38,069 nt of DNA from a virus, in IMG/VR virus record IMGVR_UViG_3300009285_001483, positions 1-38,069 of that record; one strand, 5' to 3'. The notes under the pieces were generated by a model. The model searched no databases. It was not told where the DNA came from and worked only from the letters and a program-made list of their open reading frames with translations. How positions within the stretch are numbered: the stretch's first letter is position 1; each line of letters starts with the position of its first letter. Below are positions 14,206 through 22,105 of the stretch, in pieces. Both the position numbers and the translations under genes were made by a program.

Positions 14206-14535
14206 ATGACACCACGAGAATGGAACAAAATATTGAAAGAAATGGCAGCACAAGCAAAAGAGAACACTGAATTAAAAGAGCGCCTGAAAGAAATGCAAAA
14301 GGTTGAGGAGAAAGCGATTGAGGATTGGCTTAAAAGTCTCTCCCTAGAGCATGGATTCAGAGACTACTACACAGTACGCAAACGTGCACTACAAGCACAG
14401 CTCTCGAATGGACTTGAAGGCAAACAATACTGGACGCTTTACGGACAGCTCCAAGAGTTGAAAACAATGGCCGCGCGGTCAAGTGAGATACTAGAAAAAG
14501 AGAAGAAGGAGAAGAAAGGAACCTCAAAAGTATGA
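14206..14535 (+). CDS. 109-aa helical protein, unknown function
   Basis: The product from ATG 14206 is MTPREWNKILKEMAAQAKEN followed by a long charged helix and a second helical part (YWTLYGQLQELKTMAARS). It is K/E-rich throughout, suggesting a coiled coil. It starts 1 base after the portal stop and overlaps the next gene by 4 bases. It may be a scaffold- or head-associated factor. An upstream GTG (14194) is less likely because it would lie inside the portal gene. Confidence 0.65.
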   Translation: MTPREWNKILKEMAAQAKENTELKERLKEMQKVEEKAIEDWLKSLSLEHGFRDYYTVRKRALQAQLSNGLEGKQYWTLYGQLQELKTMAARSSEILEKEKKEKKGTSKV

Positions 14536-14765
14536 AAATGCACAACATGAAAAAAATGGATATGCCAATGTCGGTTGATATGCCAATGATGGTGCACTAT
14601 CCGACAGTGAGATTCACTGAAGACGAACTACCAGAAATTAAAGATTGGGTGGTGGGTGAAGAGTATGATATAGTATTGAAAGTGAAACAGCGAGAAGTCT
14701 ATCTTGATCCAAATGACAAGATGGTTGCTACATTTGATATTCTGAAAGGAGGAGAGAAAGAATAA
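14532..14765 (+). CDS. Small phage head-region protein with Met-rich N-terminus
   Basis: The 77-aa product opens MKMHNMKKMDMPMSVDMPMM, with 8 methionines in 20 residues, then has a strand-rich domain (TVRFTEDELPEIKDWVVGEE, YDIVLKVKQREVYL, MVATFDIL). The DLPEIKDWxVGxxYxL pattern recurs in small proteins near capsid genes of many phages; I do not know its role. GGAA 10 bases upstream is a plausible Shine-Dalgarno. Confidence 0.7.
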   Translation: MKMHNMKKMDMPMSVDMPMMVHYPTVRFTEDELPEIKDWVVGEEYDIVLKVKQREVYLDPNDKMVATFDILKGGEKE

Positions 14766-14779
14766 CCTTACAATTCAAA

Positions 14780-14839
14780 AAATCATGACAATCTTGGCGG
14801 TTTGCTTGCAAGGTCGCTAAGGGAGTTTTGTCATGATTT
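14780..14839 (+). promoter_or_regulatory. 12-bp perfect inverted repeat in the pre-scaffold leader
   Basis: AAATCATGACAA (14780-14791) is perfectly inverted at 14828-14839. The interior can also fold (TTGC/GCAA). GCTAAG (14816-14821) can instead pair with CTTAGC (14844-14849), just before the terminator, so two exclusive folds are possible. This is an operator or attenuator candidate. Confidence 0.5.
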
Positions 14840-14856
14840 CTTTCTTAGCCCCTGCT

Positions 14857-14883
14857 AACAGTCCGTCAATCGGACTGTTTTTT
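14857..14883 (+). terminator. Rho-independent terminator before the scaffold gene
   Basis: AACAGTCCG (14857-14865) pairs perfectly with CGGACTGTT (14871-14879), loop TCAAT, with six T at 14878-14883. An in-frame ATG follows at 14889. It should lower transcription into the capsid genes unless read through. Confidence 0.8.
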
Positions 14884-14924
14884 ATTCCATGCTCCTGAAG
14901 ACGGAGTTGAAACACTTTTTAAAT

Positions 14925-15605
14925 ATGGAAGACGAAGAATTGCAGGAGGACGGCTTGAATGAAGAGGATGATACCTCTACCGAGGATGGCCACTCGGAAG
15001 AAAACGAAACGGAACTTGAGGAAGACACCTTTATAAACGAATCTGACGAGTCGGAAGGCTCTGAAGATGAAAGCTCTGAAGAAACTGTGGAGTTTTGGAA
15101 AGAGCGTGCGACGAAAGCAGAACGAGACCGAGACAACTACAAGCAGGGCCTTTTGTCTGCAAAAGGTAAGAGACGAACGCTTGACGGCATCACGGAGGAC
15201 AAGACCTCACCGTCTCCAAAAGAGACAAGCATGGATGTGGATGAAGAAAAAGTATTCCGCGTTCTTGAAAAGAAGAACGAAAAAGATGCTTTGCGTTTAG
15301 TCCTTGATTCAGAATCAGAGCATTACATCCATGAACTCATGGACGATAGACAGTATAACGAGATTATCGGTTACATCCCGAGAAACCTCGATAGATCATC
15401 AGTCGAATCGGTGGTTAAAAACTTGAAAATTGCTACCAAAATTTGGAAGGAAATTAAAGGGTTTGACAGCAAACCACGGAAGAAAGACAAGAGTGGAGAG
15501 CTTGCCTCGATGCGGACGACTCCGAATCAGCAGCAAGGTGGAGGAACGAAAAAAGAAAAAAGGTCACTTCTTCCAAGAAAGGTATCGGTTGATGAATGGT
15601 ATTAA
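14925..15605 (+). CDS. Capsid scaffolding protein
   Basis: The product (226 aa from ATG 14925; an in-frame ATG at 14889 would add 12) has an N-terminal half dominated by D and E (about 1-60), then helices with EEKVFRVLEKKNEKDALRLV and a basic C-terminal tail (KKEKRSLLPRKVSVDEWY). Acidic, helical proteins placed just before the decoration and capsid genes are scaffolds that guide procapsid assembly and then leave. The basic tail may bind the capsid. The second ATG is preferred because it matches the context of other starts here (AAATATGGAAGA), but it is not certain. Confidence 0.75.
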   Translation: MEDEELQEDGLNEEDDTSTEDGHSEENETELEEDTFINESDESEGSEDESSEETVEFWKERATKAERDRDNYKQGLLSAKGKRRTLDGITEDKTSPSPKETSMDVDEEKVFRVLEKKNEKDALRLVLDSESEHYIHELMDDRQYNEIIGYIPRNLDRSSVESVVKNLKIATKIWKEIKGFDSKPRKKDKSGELASMRTTPNQQQGGGTKKEKRSLLPRKVSVDEWY

Positions 15606-15611
15606 ATTTAT

Positions 15612-16025
15612 ATGGCATTTATTCCACGTCAATACGACGAAGGGCATGTAATGGATTTGCCGATGACTGCCAGTACCACACTGACAAAGCACAATTTGTG
15701 CAAGATGTCGAGTGGGTACTTGGTGGCAGCATCAGCGGGCGACAATGTGGTCGAGTATGTCGCTTTAGAAACGAAAACAAGCGGTACTGGTGATGGCTCG
15801 TCTAAAATTTCAGTTTTGAAAATTGACGATAGAGTTCAACTTGAAGCATTGACTGGTACGACTCCAGTTCAAGCAACACATGTTGGAAATTCTTACGATT
15901 TAGCGGGTGCAGCATCGCTTGATTTAACAGCAACGACTGACTTGGTGTTTCGCATTGATTCAATTGTGAATGCAACCGACAAATTGGTTTCCGGACACTT
16001 CCACAAGTTTGTTCTTCAAAGTTAA
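15612..16025 (+). CDS. Head decoration protein
   Basis: The 137-aa protein starts MAFIPRQYDEGHVMDLPMTA and is strand-rich with little charge. It has a glycine- and serine-rich middle and a beta-rich end (GHFHKFVLQS). Small beta proteins between scaffold and major capsid protein are often decoration or stabilisation proteins (HK97/lambda gpD type). It starts 6 bases after the scaffold stop. Confidence 0.6.
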   Translation: MAFIPRQYDEGHVMDLPMTASTTLTKHNLCKMSSGYLVAASAGDNVVEYVALETKTSGTGDGSSKISVLKIDDRVQLEALTGTTPVQATHVGNSYDLAGAASLDLTATTDLVFRIDSIVNATDKLVSGHFHKFVLQS

Positions 16026-16035
16026 TTATTGATAT

Positions 16036-17034
16036 ATGGCATCTATACGAACTACTGACTTTGCCAACCTATTGAATGATGACATTCAAAAGTTGTTTAG
16101 TGAAGTCGCGAAAACAAGTGTTGGACAAATGGTTGGAAAAGAAATCTTTGACATGGGGGATACTGATTTCAAAATTTTCAATTACATTTCAACACATGGA
16201 ATGAACAACATCAAAAAAACAGCTGAAGGCGCTGATTTTGAAAGTAGCACGAATGTACAGGGTGATACTGCGAGCTGGACACAAGCTAAATATGGACAGT
16301 TGATTCCTGTCTCATACGAAGCACGCAGATTCCAGCGTGAGCAGCTTCCTTTTGTCATGGATAATGTACGCAGTGTTTCAGACGCGGCATTTCACATGAT
16401 TGATCAGTCGTTAGCCGATGTGTTGACAAATGGTTTTTCGACATCGAATTACACTGATGTGTATGGTGATTCCGTTGCGGCGACACCACCTGACGGATTA
16501 GCGTTGTTTTCAGCAGTGCATACGTCTCCGGTGAGTTCTCGAACACATCGTAATTTAATTCGTGATCTTACTACCAGCACGACAAATCCGATTCTTTCTC
16601 GTGAGGCGATTGTATCTGCTCGTTCAGACGCAATGAATTACATTGATCCAGCGGGAGTCAATCGTCCGATCAATCTTGATACGCTCATTGTTTCACCTGC
16701 AAAAGAAGATGAGGCACTTCGTATCATCAACTCTGACGGAATTTCTGGTTCTGCTGATCGTGATACAAACCCACTTCGCACCAAAGTTAAGGTACTCCCG
16801 TGGTCGAAATTGACGACAAGAACAGGTGGTACGGATACGTCTGCGTATTGGTTTATGGCGGATAGCGCAAAAGTAAAACAATCACTGATGGCAAAATTCG
16901 CTGATCGTCCGGCAATTGATCCGCCGGAACAAACATACAAGAATCTTACATGGAATTGGAGATTATTCTTCTTGTATACCATTGGTCGTGGTTGGCCGGT
17001 GTATATCTGGGGGAGTAACGCAGCATTGAGTTAA
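16036..17034 (+). CDS. Major capsid protein (HK97 fold)
   Basis: The 332-aa protein begins MASIRTTDFANLLNDDIQKL, a helical N-arm, followed by strands with the E-loop region (EGADFESSTNVQGDTASWTQ) and a long helix (SVSDAAFHMIDQSLADVL). The P-domain/A-domain order and the end WNWRLFFLYTIGRGWPVYIW are typical of phage HK97-like major capsid proteins. It is the main building block of the head. Gene order (scaffold, decoration, capsid) supports the call. A 9-bp hairpin (17055-17080) follows. Confidence 0.85.
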   Translation: MASIRTTDFANLLNDDIQKLFSEVAKTSVGQMVGKEIFDMGDTDFKIFNYISTHGMNNIKKTAEGADFESSTNVQGDTASWTQAKYGQLIPVSYEARRFQREQLPFVMDNVRSVSDAAFHMIDQSLADVLTNGFSTSNYTDVYGDSVAATPPDGLALFSAVHTSPVSSRTHRNLIRDLTTSTTNPILSREAIVSARSDAMNYIDPAGVNRPINLDTLIVSPAKEDEALRIINSDGISGSADRDTNPLRTKVKVLPWSKLTTRTGGTDTSAYWFMADSAKVKQSLMAKFADRPAIDPPEQTYKNLTWNWRLFFLYTIGRGWPVYIWGSNAALS

Positions 17035-17054
17035 ATCATGTAATTGAGTATGCG

Positions 17055-17080
17055 GGGAGAGTGCAAAACCTCACTCTCCC
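17055..17080 (+). promoter_or_regulatory. Strong hairpin after the capsid gene
   Basis: GGGAGAGTG (17055-17063) pairs perfectly with CACTCTCCC (17072-17080), loop CAAAACCT. No long T-run follows, so it is more likely a processing or stability hairpin for the capsid mRNA than a terminator. Confidence 0.6.
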
Positions 17081-17095
17081 ACTGCTCACTTTATT

Positions 17096-17461
17096 ATGCG
17101 ATCTGAAATTGATTATCACAAACTCTATAACGAAGGAAGGTGTAAAGAGATAGGTATTTCGTGGTCGGAAAAAGAAGCCGTTGCACGATCTGTTGGAATA
17201 CCCGCGGAGTTTGTTCGTGAAGGATGTTTGACAATGGAAGCATACGAAAAACGTAAAGCTGAAGTAGAAGGATTGGTTGCGAAAGGCAAAAAACCTCTTC
17301 TTCACATGAAAAAAGCAGAGCTTTACGCACAAGCTCAAGAGATGGGATTGCAAGTAACCGAGGAAGTCCCTCGTGCGACGCTTATCTCAATGATTAGTCA
17401 ACAACATAATTTATCTGGATCTACATTGCCTGCTTCCGATGAAGGAAGTACGGAGAGCTAG
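17096..17461 (+). CDS. 121-aa protein, possible SAP/Rho-N-like C-terminal domain
   Basis: The N-terminal half is charged and helical (MRSEIDYHKLYNEGRCKEIG). The C-terminal KKAELYAQAQEMGLQVTEEV with following TLISMI resembles a SAP or Rho-N helix-turn-helix pattern found in small nucleic-acid-binding proteins. Position between capsid and the 993-aa fibre suggests a head-completion or neck protein. The call is tentative. Confidence 0.5.
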   Translation: MRSEIDYHKLYNEGRCKEIGISWSEKEAVARSVGIPAEFVREGCLTMEAYEKRKAEVEGLVAKGKKPLLHMKKAELYAQAQEMGLQVTEEVPRATLISMISQQHNLSGSTLPASDEGSTES

Positions 17462-17479
17462 ATTCGTGAATCTTGAAAT

Positions 17480-20461
17480 ATGCCTACAAAAAATGGAAAA
17501 AATATGACAGGGTTGAAGGGTTTATACCTTCAAGCGGTTAATAGCGTAAAAGATGCAGTTATCTTGTTTGACGCAGTTAATACTGTGCCAACATCGGCAT
17601 CGGGATATTACTATTTGTATGTAAATAGTAGTGGCGAACTTATCTATAAAAATGGTTCTACTGTAACTACCATCGGAGCCGCCGGAACGGTGTCTTCTGC
17701 TACTTGGGATGGCGTTTATGCAGGAGATAAAACATTAACTATTGCAAGCACAACGCTTACCTTTGACCTCACACATGCGTCAAATAATGGTGTGACGTTT
17801 ACCGCTACCGGCGCAGGTACAGGTCATCTTATACAGATTACCAATGTTGGAACCGGAAAAGACATCAACGGAACGTCAAACACGTGGTCGGTGAGTAAAG
17901 TTGGAGACGCAGTATTTAATTTGATTACTGCCGCAGGAGACGCAGGGAGCGATTCATTCACCCTTACCGCGGGTGATATGGTTGCATCAGATGGTTCACT
18001 TACGATTACTGACGCGGATAATGCAGCCACCCTCTCTGTTACGAATGACACAGCTACGACCGCTTCGGTATTTGTATTAGCAGGTTCTGGTGCATTTACT
18101 GGAAACACCACCTCTTCATTCCTCACACTGACTCCTTCTGGACTCACAACTGGGACGGCATTCTACCTCCCACTTGCAGCTCTGACGACAGGAAAAGGCA
18201 TCCACATGGTGGCAAATGCGGTGACTGATGGGTTGGTGCTCAATATCACATCGTCTTCTGCGGTTCATACCGCAACAGGACGTTTGTTGAACATTGCCTC
18301 AACAGCAACGACAAACACGAGCGCAGTGTTGAATGAAATCGCAACTGCCGCAAACGATGAAACAGTGCTTTTGCGATTGACGGCCTCGGATGTGCTTGCC
18401 GCGGGTAAAATCCTCCATATCAGTGCGTCGTCTATGACGACAGGCACAGCGATTGACGCCGCGGCACTTGACGCGTTGACAACCGGTATTGGTATCAGTC
18501 TTGCATCTACCTCAACGACGTTGACATCAGGGAGCTTGCTTAGAGTATCCACAGGTACAACAGGTGCAGTTGCTACAAATGGTGTTGTCTCGATTCGTTC
18601 AACAGGAGCGTACACGTCTACCTCAAACGCAGGGCTACTCGATGTGCAATCATCTGGTCTTGTCGGTACGGGCACATTGGTCAATTTGAAGACCACTGCC
18701 GCGGCACAGCTAACGAATACCATTTTGAACGTGGAGGCTTCAGGATTTACAACCGGCTACACAGGTTCAATGGTACGAATTAAGTCTGTTACCACGACCG
18801 GCGCGTGTAAAGTCGTAGACATCCTTGCGGACGGGATCACATCAGGTGGTACTGCGGTGGATTTGTCTGTCGACGCATTGACGACCGGTATTGGTTTGAA
18901 CATTGCAAATTCAGGCGGAGCGATGACTTCGGGGTCGTTGATACGAGTGGCGGCGCAGGGAACAGGCGCAATTGCGACGAATGGTATTATCTCCTTCACA
19001 CATACAGGTGCATTTACTTCGACATCTGCCGTAGATGGTGGGTTTGTTGAAGTAAAGGCAAACGATACCACCGCAGGAACCGTATTTAACCTCGTCGCGG
19101 ACGCCCTTACGACTGGTATCGGAATGCAGTTATCCAACGGCACATCAGCAATGACGACCGGTGGCCTGCTTCGTGTTACCGCAAGTGGTACGGGGATTAT
19201 TGCAACGAATGGTATCGTGAGTATTACTCATGCTGGAGTATTCACATCCACATCAAACGCTGGTGTGCTCGATGTTCAAGCATCTGCGTTGGTTGGAACG
19301 GGGACACTGGTCAACTTCAAGACTACTGCAGCCGCTCAACTTACGTCTACGGTGTTGAATGTCGAAAATTCAGGTTTTACCACTGGATACACTGGCGAGA
19401 TGCTTCGCATTAAGTCTCCAACAACGACAGGTGCGTGTAAGGTGGTGAGCGTGATTGTAGACGGAATGAGTACCGCTGGCGTGGGTGTCAACCTCTCTGC
19501 TGCTGCTCTTTCAACAGGTGGTATTGGTGTACAGGTTGACTTGACTGCTGCTACTGCGGGGAATGCCTTAAAACTTGTTACCACTGGCGCGTACACGGGG
19601 ACAGGCATGGAGTTTATCTCTCTTGGCGCGATGACGACCGGTGTTGGCCTTCAAGTCACATCAACTACGGGTCTTACTTCTGGTTCACTTATTCGAGCAA
19701 CGAGCAGCACCGCGGGTGCGATTGCAACGAACGGTGCAATTTCGTTCACCGCAACAGGTAACTTCACTTCAACCAGCCGTGTTGGTTTCTTGGAAGTGCA
19801 AGCTAATACCACTGAAGCAGGAACCGTTGCTCATATTGTGGGTACAGCTCTTACTACTGGGACATTGCTTTCTCTTGAGGCAGTTGAGGCAACGCTGACA
19901 ACTGGTAAATACATCCAGTGTTATGACGGGGCTGCTGCTGACTTCACTGTCGGACGGTATGGAGCAACGGTGATTGCTGGAACAGCCTCTGGAACGTCTG
20001 CTCTCACCCTTAACGCTGGAGACATTACTGTTTCAGATGGAAACCTTAGCGTTGCTGGAACGTCAACCTTTACTGGAGCGGCAACCTTTACGACTGGGTT
20101 TCAGGCTTCCGCATCAGCAGTTACTGCGACGGCGGACGGACTGACGACGGGTCTTATCAATGCTGGAGAAAGGTTCGTGGCTGTAACAGCGGGTGCAGAT
20201 GCAAATTCAATCATCACTCTTCCAACAGCTGTGGTGGGGTATGTCATCACTGGTTATATTGGAGCAACTGGTTGTGAGATGCGTACTCCCGCTGGGAGTG
20301 GCGCGACAATCAACAACGTTGACTCTGATGGTACAAACGAGGCGGCTATCCCCGCTACCACGATGTTTGAGGTGACGTGTATTGCCGCGGATACGTGGAT
20401 CCTTAGAGCATGGACAGAACTTGGCGCGGTGATTACCGCGATTGTTCCGGATGCGGCATGA
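17480..20461 (+). CDS. Large repetitive virion fibre (993 aa)
   Basis: This Ser/Thr/Gly/Ala-rich protein has a short N-terminal head (about 1-80) with GYYYLYVNSSGELIYK, common in phage head or tail fibres, then many imperfect repeats of units such as ALTTGIG-x-x-L, SGSLLRV and TGAIATNGI. A block of about 105 residues, including TGTLVNLKTTAAAQLT and FTTGYTG, occurs twice, exactly 630 bases apart. The composition and regular strands suggest a beta-solenoid or trimeric fibre. The C-terminal about 100 residues (from ERFVAVTAGADANS) look like a globular tip. It has no enzyme motif. It may be a head fibre because it follows the capsid gene. Confidence 0.7.
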   Translation: MPTKNGKNMTGLKGLYLQAVNSVKDAVILFDAVNTVPTSASGYYYLYVNSSGELIYKNGSTVTTIGAAGTVSSATWDGVYAGDKTLTIASTTLTFDLTHASNNGVTFTATGAGTGHLIQITNVGTGKDINGTSNTWSVSKVGDAVFNLITAAGDAGSDSFTLTAGDMVASDGSLTITDADNAATLSVTNDTATTASVFVLAGSGAFTGNTTSSFLTLTPSGLTTGTAFYLPLAALTTGKGIHMVANAVTDGLVLNITSSSAVHTATGRLLNIASTATTNTSAVLNEIATAANDETVLLRLTASDVLAAGKILHISASSMTTGTAIDAAALDALTTGIGISLASTSTTLTSGSLLRVSTGTTGAVATNGVVSIRSTGAYTSTSNAGLLDVQSSGLVGTGTLVNLKTTAAAQLTNTILNVEASGFTTGYTGSMVRIKSVTTTGACKVVDILADGITSGGTAVDLSVDALTTGIGLNIANSGGAMTSGSLIRVAAQGTGAIATNGIISFTHTGAFTSTSAVDGGFVEVKANDTTAGTVFNLVADALTTGIGMQLSNGTSAMTTGGLLRVTASGTGIIATNGIVSITHAGVFTSTSNAGVLDVQASALVGTGTLVNFKTTAAAQLTSTVLNVENSGFTTGYTGEMLRIKSPTTTGACKVVSVIVDGMSTAGVGVNLSAAALSTGGIGVQVDLTAATAGNALKLVTTGAYTGTGMEFISLGAMTTGVGLQVTSTTGLTSGSLIRATSSTAGAIATNGAISFTATGNFTSTSRVGFLEVQANTTEAGTVAHIVGTALTTGTLLSLEAVEATLTTGKYIQCYDGAAADFTVGRYGATVIAGTASGTSALTLNAGDITVSDGNLSVAGTSTFTGAATFTTGFQASASAVTATADGLTTGLINAGERFVAVTAGADANSIITLPTAVVGYVITGYIGATGCEMRTPAGSGATINNVDSDGTNEAAIPATTMFEVTCIAADTWILRAWTELGAVITAIVPDAA
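18525..19470 (+). repeat. Two long internal repeats in the 993-aa fibre
   Basis: The segment starting near 18525 and the one starting near 19155 encode closely similar blocks of about 105 residues; an exact check point (GG of GGTACGGGC / GGAACGGGG) falls at 18665 and 19295. The proteins are alike, but many third positions differ, so the copies are not recent or are under selection at protein level. Confidence 0.7.
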
Positions 20462-20504
20462 TGATTATTTGATAGTTTTAGTATTGGGTACGACGGTCGT
20501 AAGT

Positions 20505-20594
20505 GGGGGGGAGAGATAACCCCCCCCTAGCCCAAAAATAATAATTAAGATAACTAACTTTCCCACTCTCTCATTATTTTGGGAGAGGGGCTAG
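20505..20594 (+). promoter_or_regulatory. Structured intergenic region with competing hairpins
   Basis: G7 (20505-20511) can pair with a C-run (20520-20527). CTAGCCC (20527-20533) pairs with GGGCTAG (20588-20594), extended by AAAATAAT/ATTATTTT. A third option pairs CCCACTCTC with GAGAGGGG near 20572-20590, which excludes the second. It precedes the 111-aa gene. Confidence 0.5.
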
Positions 20595-20610
20595 AAGGTA
20601 AAGTATATAT

Positions 20611-20946
20611 ATGCACACAGACACAATTACTGCACCAGTATACGAGAATATCGAGTTTAATCTCTCATCTGGGGAAAGCGATTATGATTTGGACGCGAAC
20701 CAATCAACATTTTTGTCTACTTTCGGGCCGATAAATGTGGCAAGAACACATCCTACAGCAGTACAAATACGGACAAATTTTACGATTTCAGTGAAATTAA
20801 ATTCAACATCCAACCACGCTATTACCATTACTTCGACTGATTCCCCTTTTTGGATTGAAGGTATACGGATTCAAAACTTATACTTCTCCAATTCATCTGG
20901 CTCAACTGCGGCAGTCAAATTATTCTTTCAAGAAGTAAGGTACTAA
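20611..20946 (+). CDS. 111-aa beta-rich virion protein
   Basis: The product starts MHTDTITAPVYENIEFNLSS and alternates short hydrophobic strands (FTISVKLN, HAITITST, GIRIQNLYFSN), ending AAVKLFFQEVRY. The length and composition fit a small structural protein such as a fibre-base or decoration component. There is no enzyme motif. Confidence 0.6.
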   Translation: MHTDTITAPVYENIEFNLSSGESDYDLDANQSTFLSTFGPINVARTHPTAVQIRTNFTISVKLNSTSNHAITITSTDSPFWIEGIRIQNLYFSNSSGSTAAVKLFFQEVRY

Positions 20947-20947
20947 T

Positions 20948-21820
20948 ATGGAAGACCTTGATTTTCTCATTGAAAAAAAGAAAAAAGAGATTGAAGACTT
21001 GGATAATCTTCGGATTGAGCGTGACTATATTGTTCTTCAAATGAAAGAAAGCACTGTAAAGTTTGAAAAACTAAAAGACGATATTGTGCAAGAACAATTT
21101 GCCCTAGAAACAGTGAGAAAATTAAAAGAAACAGAGAAACAAAAAAAGGAAGATAGTTTGATAGTGAGGGAAGAACAAATAATCAAAAAAGAGCTGGAAG
21201 TAGCTAAAAAACAGGCTCTTTTGACTGAAACAGAACGCATAATGTTAGGAGAAAAAGAGGCATTTTCAGATGAAAAAGCAAAGGTACAGGAAGAAAAATC
21301 TTCTCTTGCATTTCGGAAAAATCAACAACAACAAAATGAACTTTCCGTAAAAGAAAAAGAAAAAGAGCTTAAAAAAGTTAGGCAATCTCAAGAAGCACAC
21401 GAGAAGTTGTTGTCCGAGAAGCAAAATGAACTTACAGAACTCCAAGAACAGCTATCGGCAGGGTTTGTTCAATTAAGCAAAGATAAAGAAAAACAAAATG
21501 AAGAAATCCAAAAATTAGAAGCGCGAAAAGCAAAACTGGATGAAAAAGAACAAGAAATTAATGAAAAAGAACATGAAGTGAGGAAACAGTGGCAAACAAT
21601 TCAACAAGAGAGGGCGCAGCTAGGCCTTGTAGATAAAGATCTATTGAAAAAAGAAACTGTATTAAAATCTGAACAAGCCGAAACACAGAAACAAAAAAAG
21701 ATTTTACAAGAAAGAGAACTATCTCTTACGTCCAAAGAATTAGAGCTAACTGCATTTGAAAAAGTTATCCGTCGTCGAGAACTCGATGTCATTCATAAGG
21801 AACAATTACTACAGGTATGA
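20948..21820 (+). CDS. Long coiled-coil protein
   Basis: Almost all 290 residues are charged and helical, with heptad-like patterns of E, K, Q and L (for example LIEKKKKEIEDLDNL and KQKKILQERELSLTSKELEL). It should form a rod 35-40 nm long if fully coiled. There is no transmembrane or enzyme segment. It lies between a beta-rich small protein and a fibre gene, and may be a fibre stalk or an internal spacer. TAAGG about 7 bases before ATG is a plausible Shine-Dalgarno. Confidence 0.75.
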   Translation: MEDLDFLIEKKKKEIEDLDNLRIERDYIVLQMKESTVKFEKLKDDIVQEQFALETVRKLKETEKQKKEDSLIVREEQIIKKELEVAKKQALLTETERIMLGEKEAFSDEKAKVQEEKSSLAFRKNQQQQNELSVKEKEKELKKVRQSQEAHEKLLSEKQNELTELQEQLSAGFVQLSKDKEKQNEEIQKLEARKAKLDEKEQEINEKEHEVRKQWQTIQQERAQLGLVDKDLLKKETVLKSEQAETQKQKKILQERELSLTSKELELTAFEKVIRRRELDVIHKEQLLQV

Positions 21821-22104
21821 AAGTCGGCGTAGGAAAACATGGGAGTGATAAAGATGTCAACCTATCTACGCGGGGTGCTATTGAGGCTCTTTCTGTTGAG
21901 ATTGTTGACAGTAGTGGAAATCAAGTAACAAGTTTTGTCCCTACTAATTTTATTGATTTTGAATACGACGGTGGCTCTGTAGCCTATCCAAGCGATACAC
22001 AAGAAGTCTATACGTTCACACTAAGTAATGTAACCGTTGCCACCGTAACATTCAATTACACGGACAGTATCAAAAATAAATTGTCCTCCTGGACTAAAAC
22101 ATAA
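21817..22104 (+). CDS. 95-aa protein, probable fibre-associated
   Basis: The start overlaps the coiled-coil stop by 4 bases. The product is strand-rich (VEIVDSSGNQVTSF, YTFTLSNVTVATVTFNYT) with an Ig-like or beta-sandwich look. The context between coiled-coil and fibre suggests a virion role; no family was recognised. Confidence 0.55.
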   Translation: MKVGVGKHGSDKDVNLSTRGAIEALSVEIVDSSGNQVTSFVPTNFIDFEYDGGSVAYPSDTQEVYTFTLSNVTVATVTFNYTDSIKNKLSSWTKT

Positions 22105-22105
22105 T

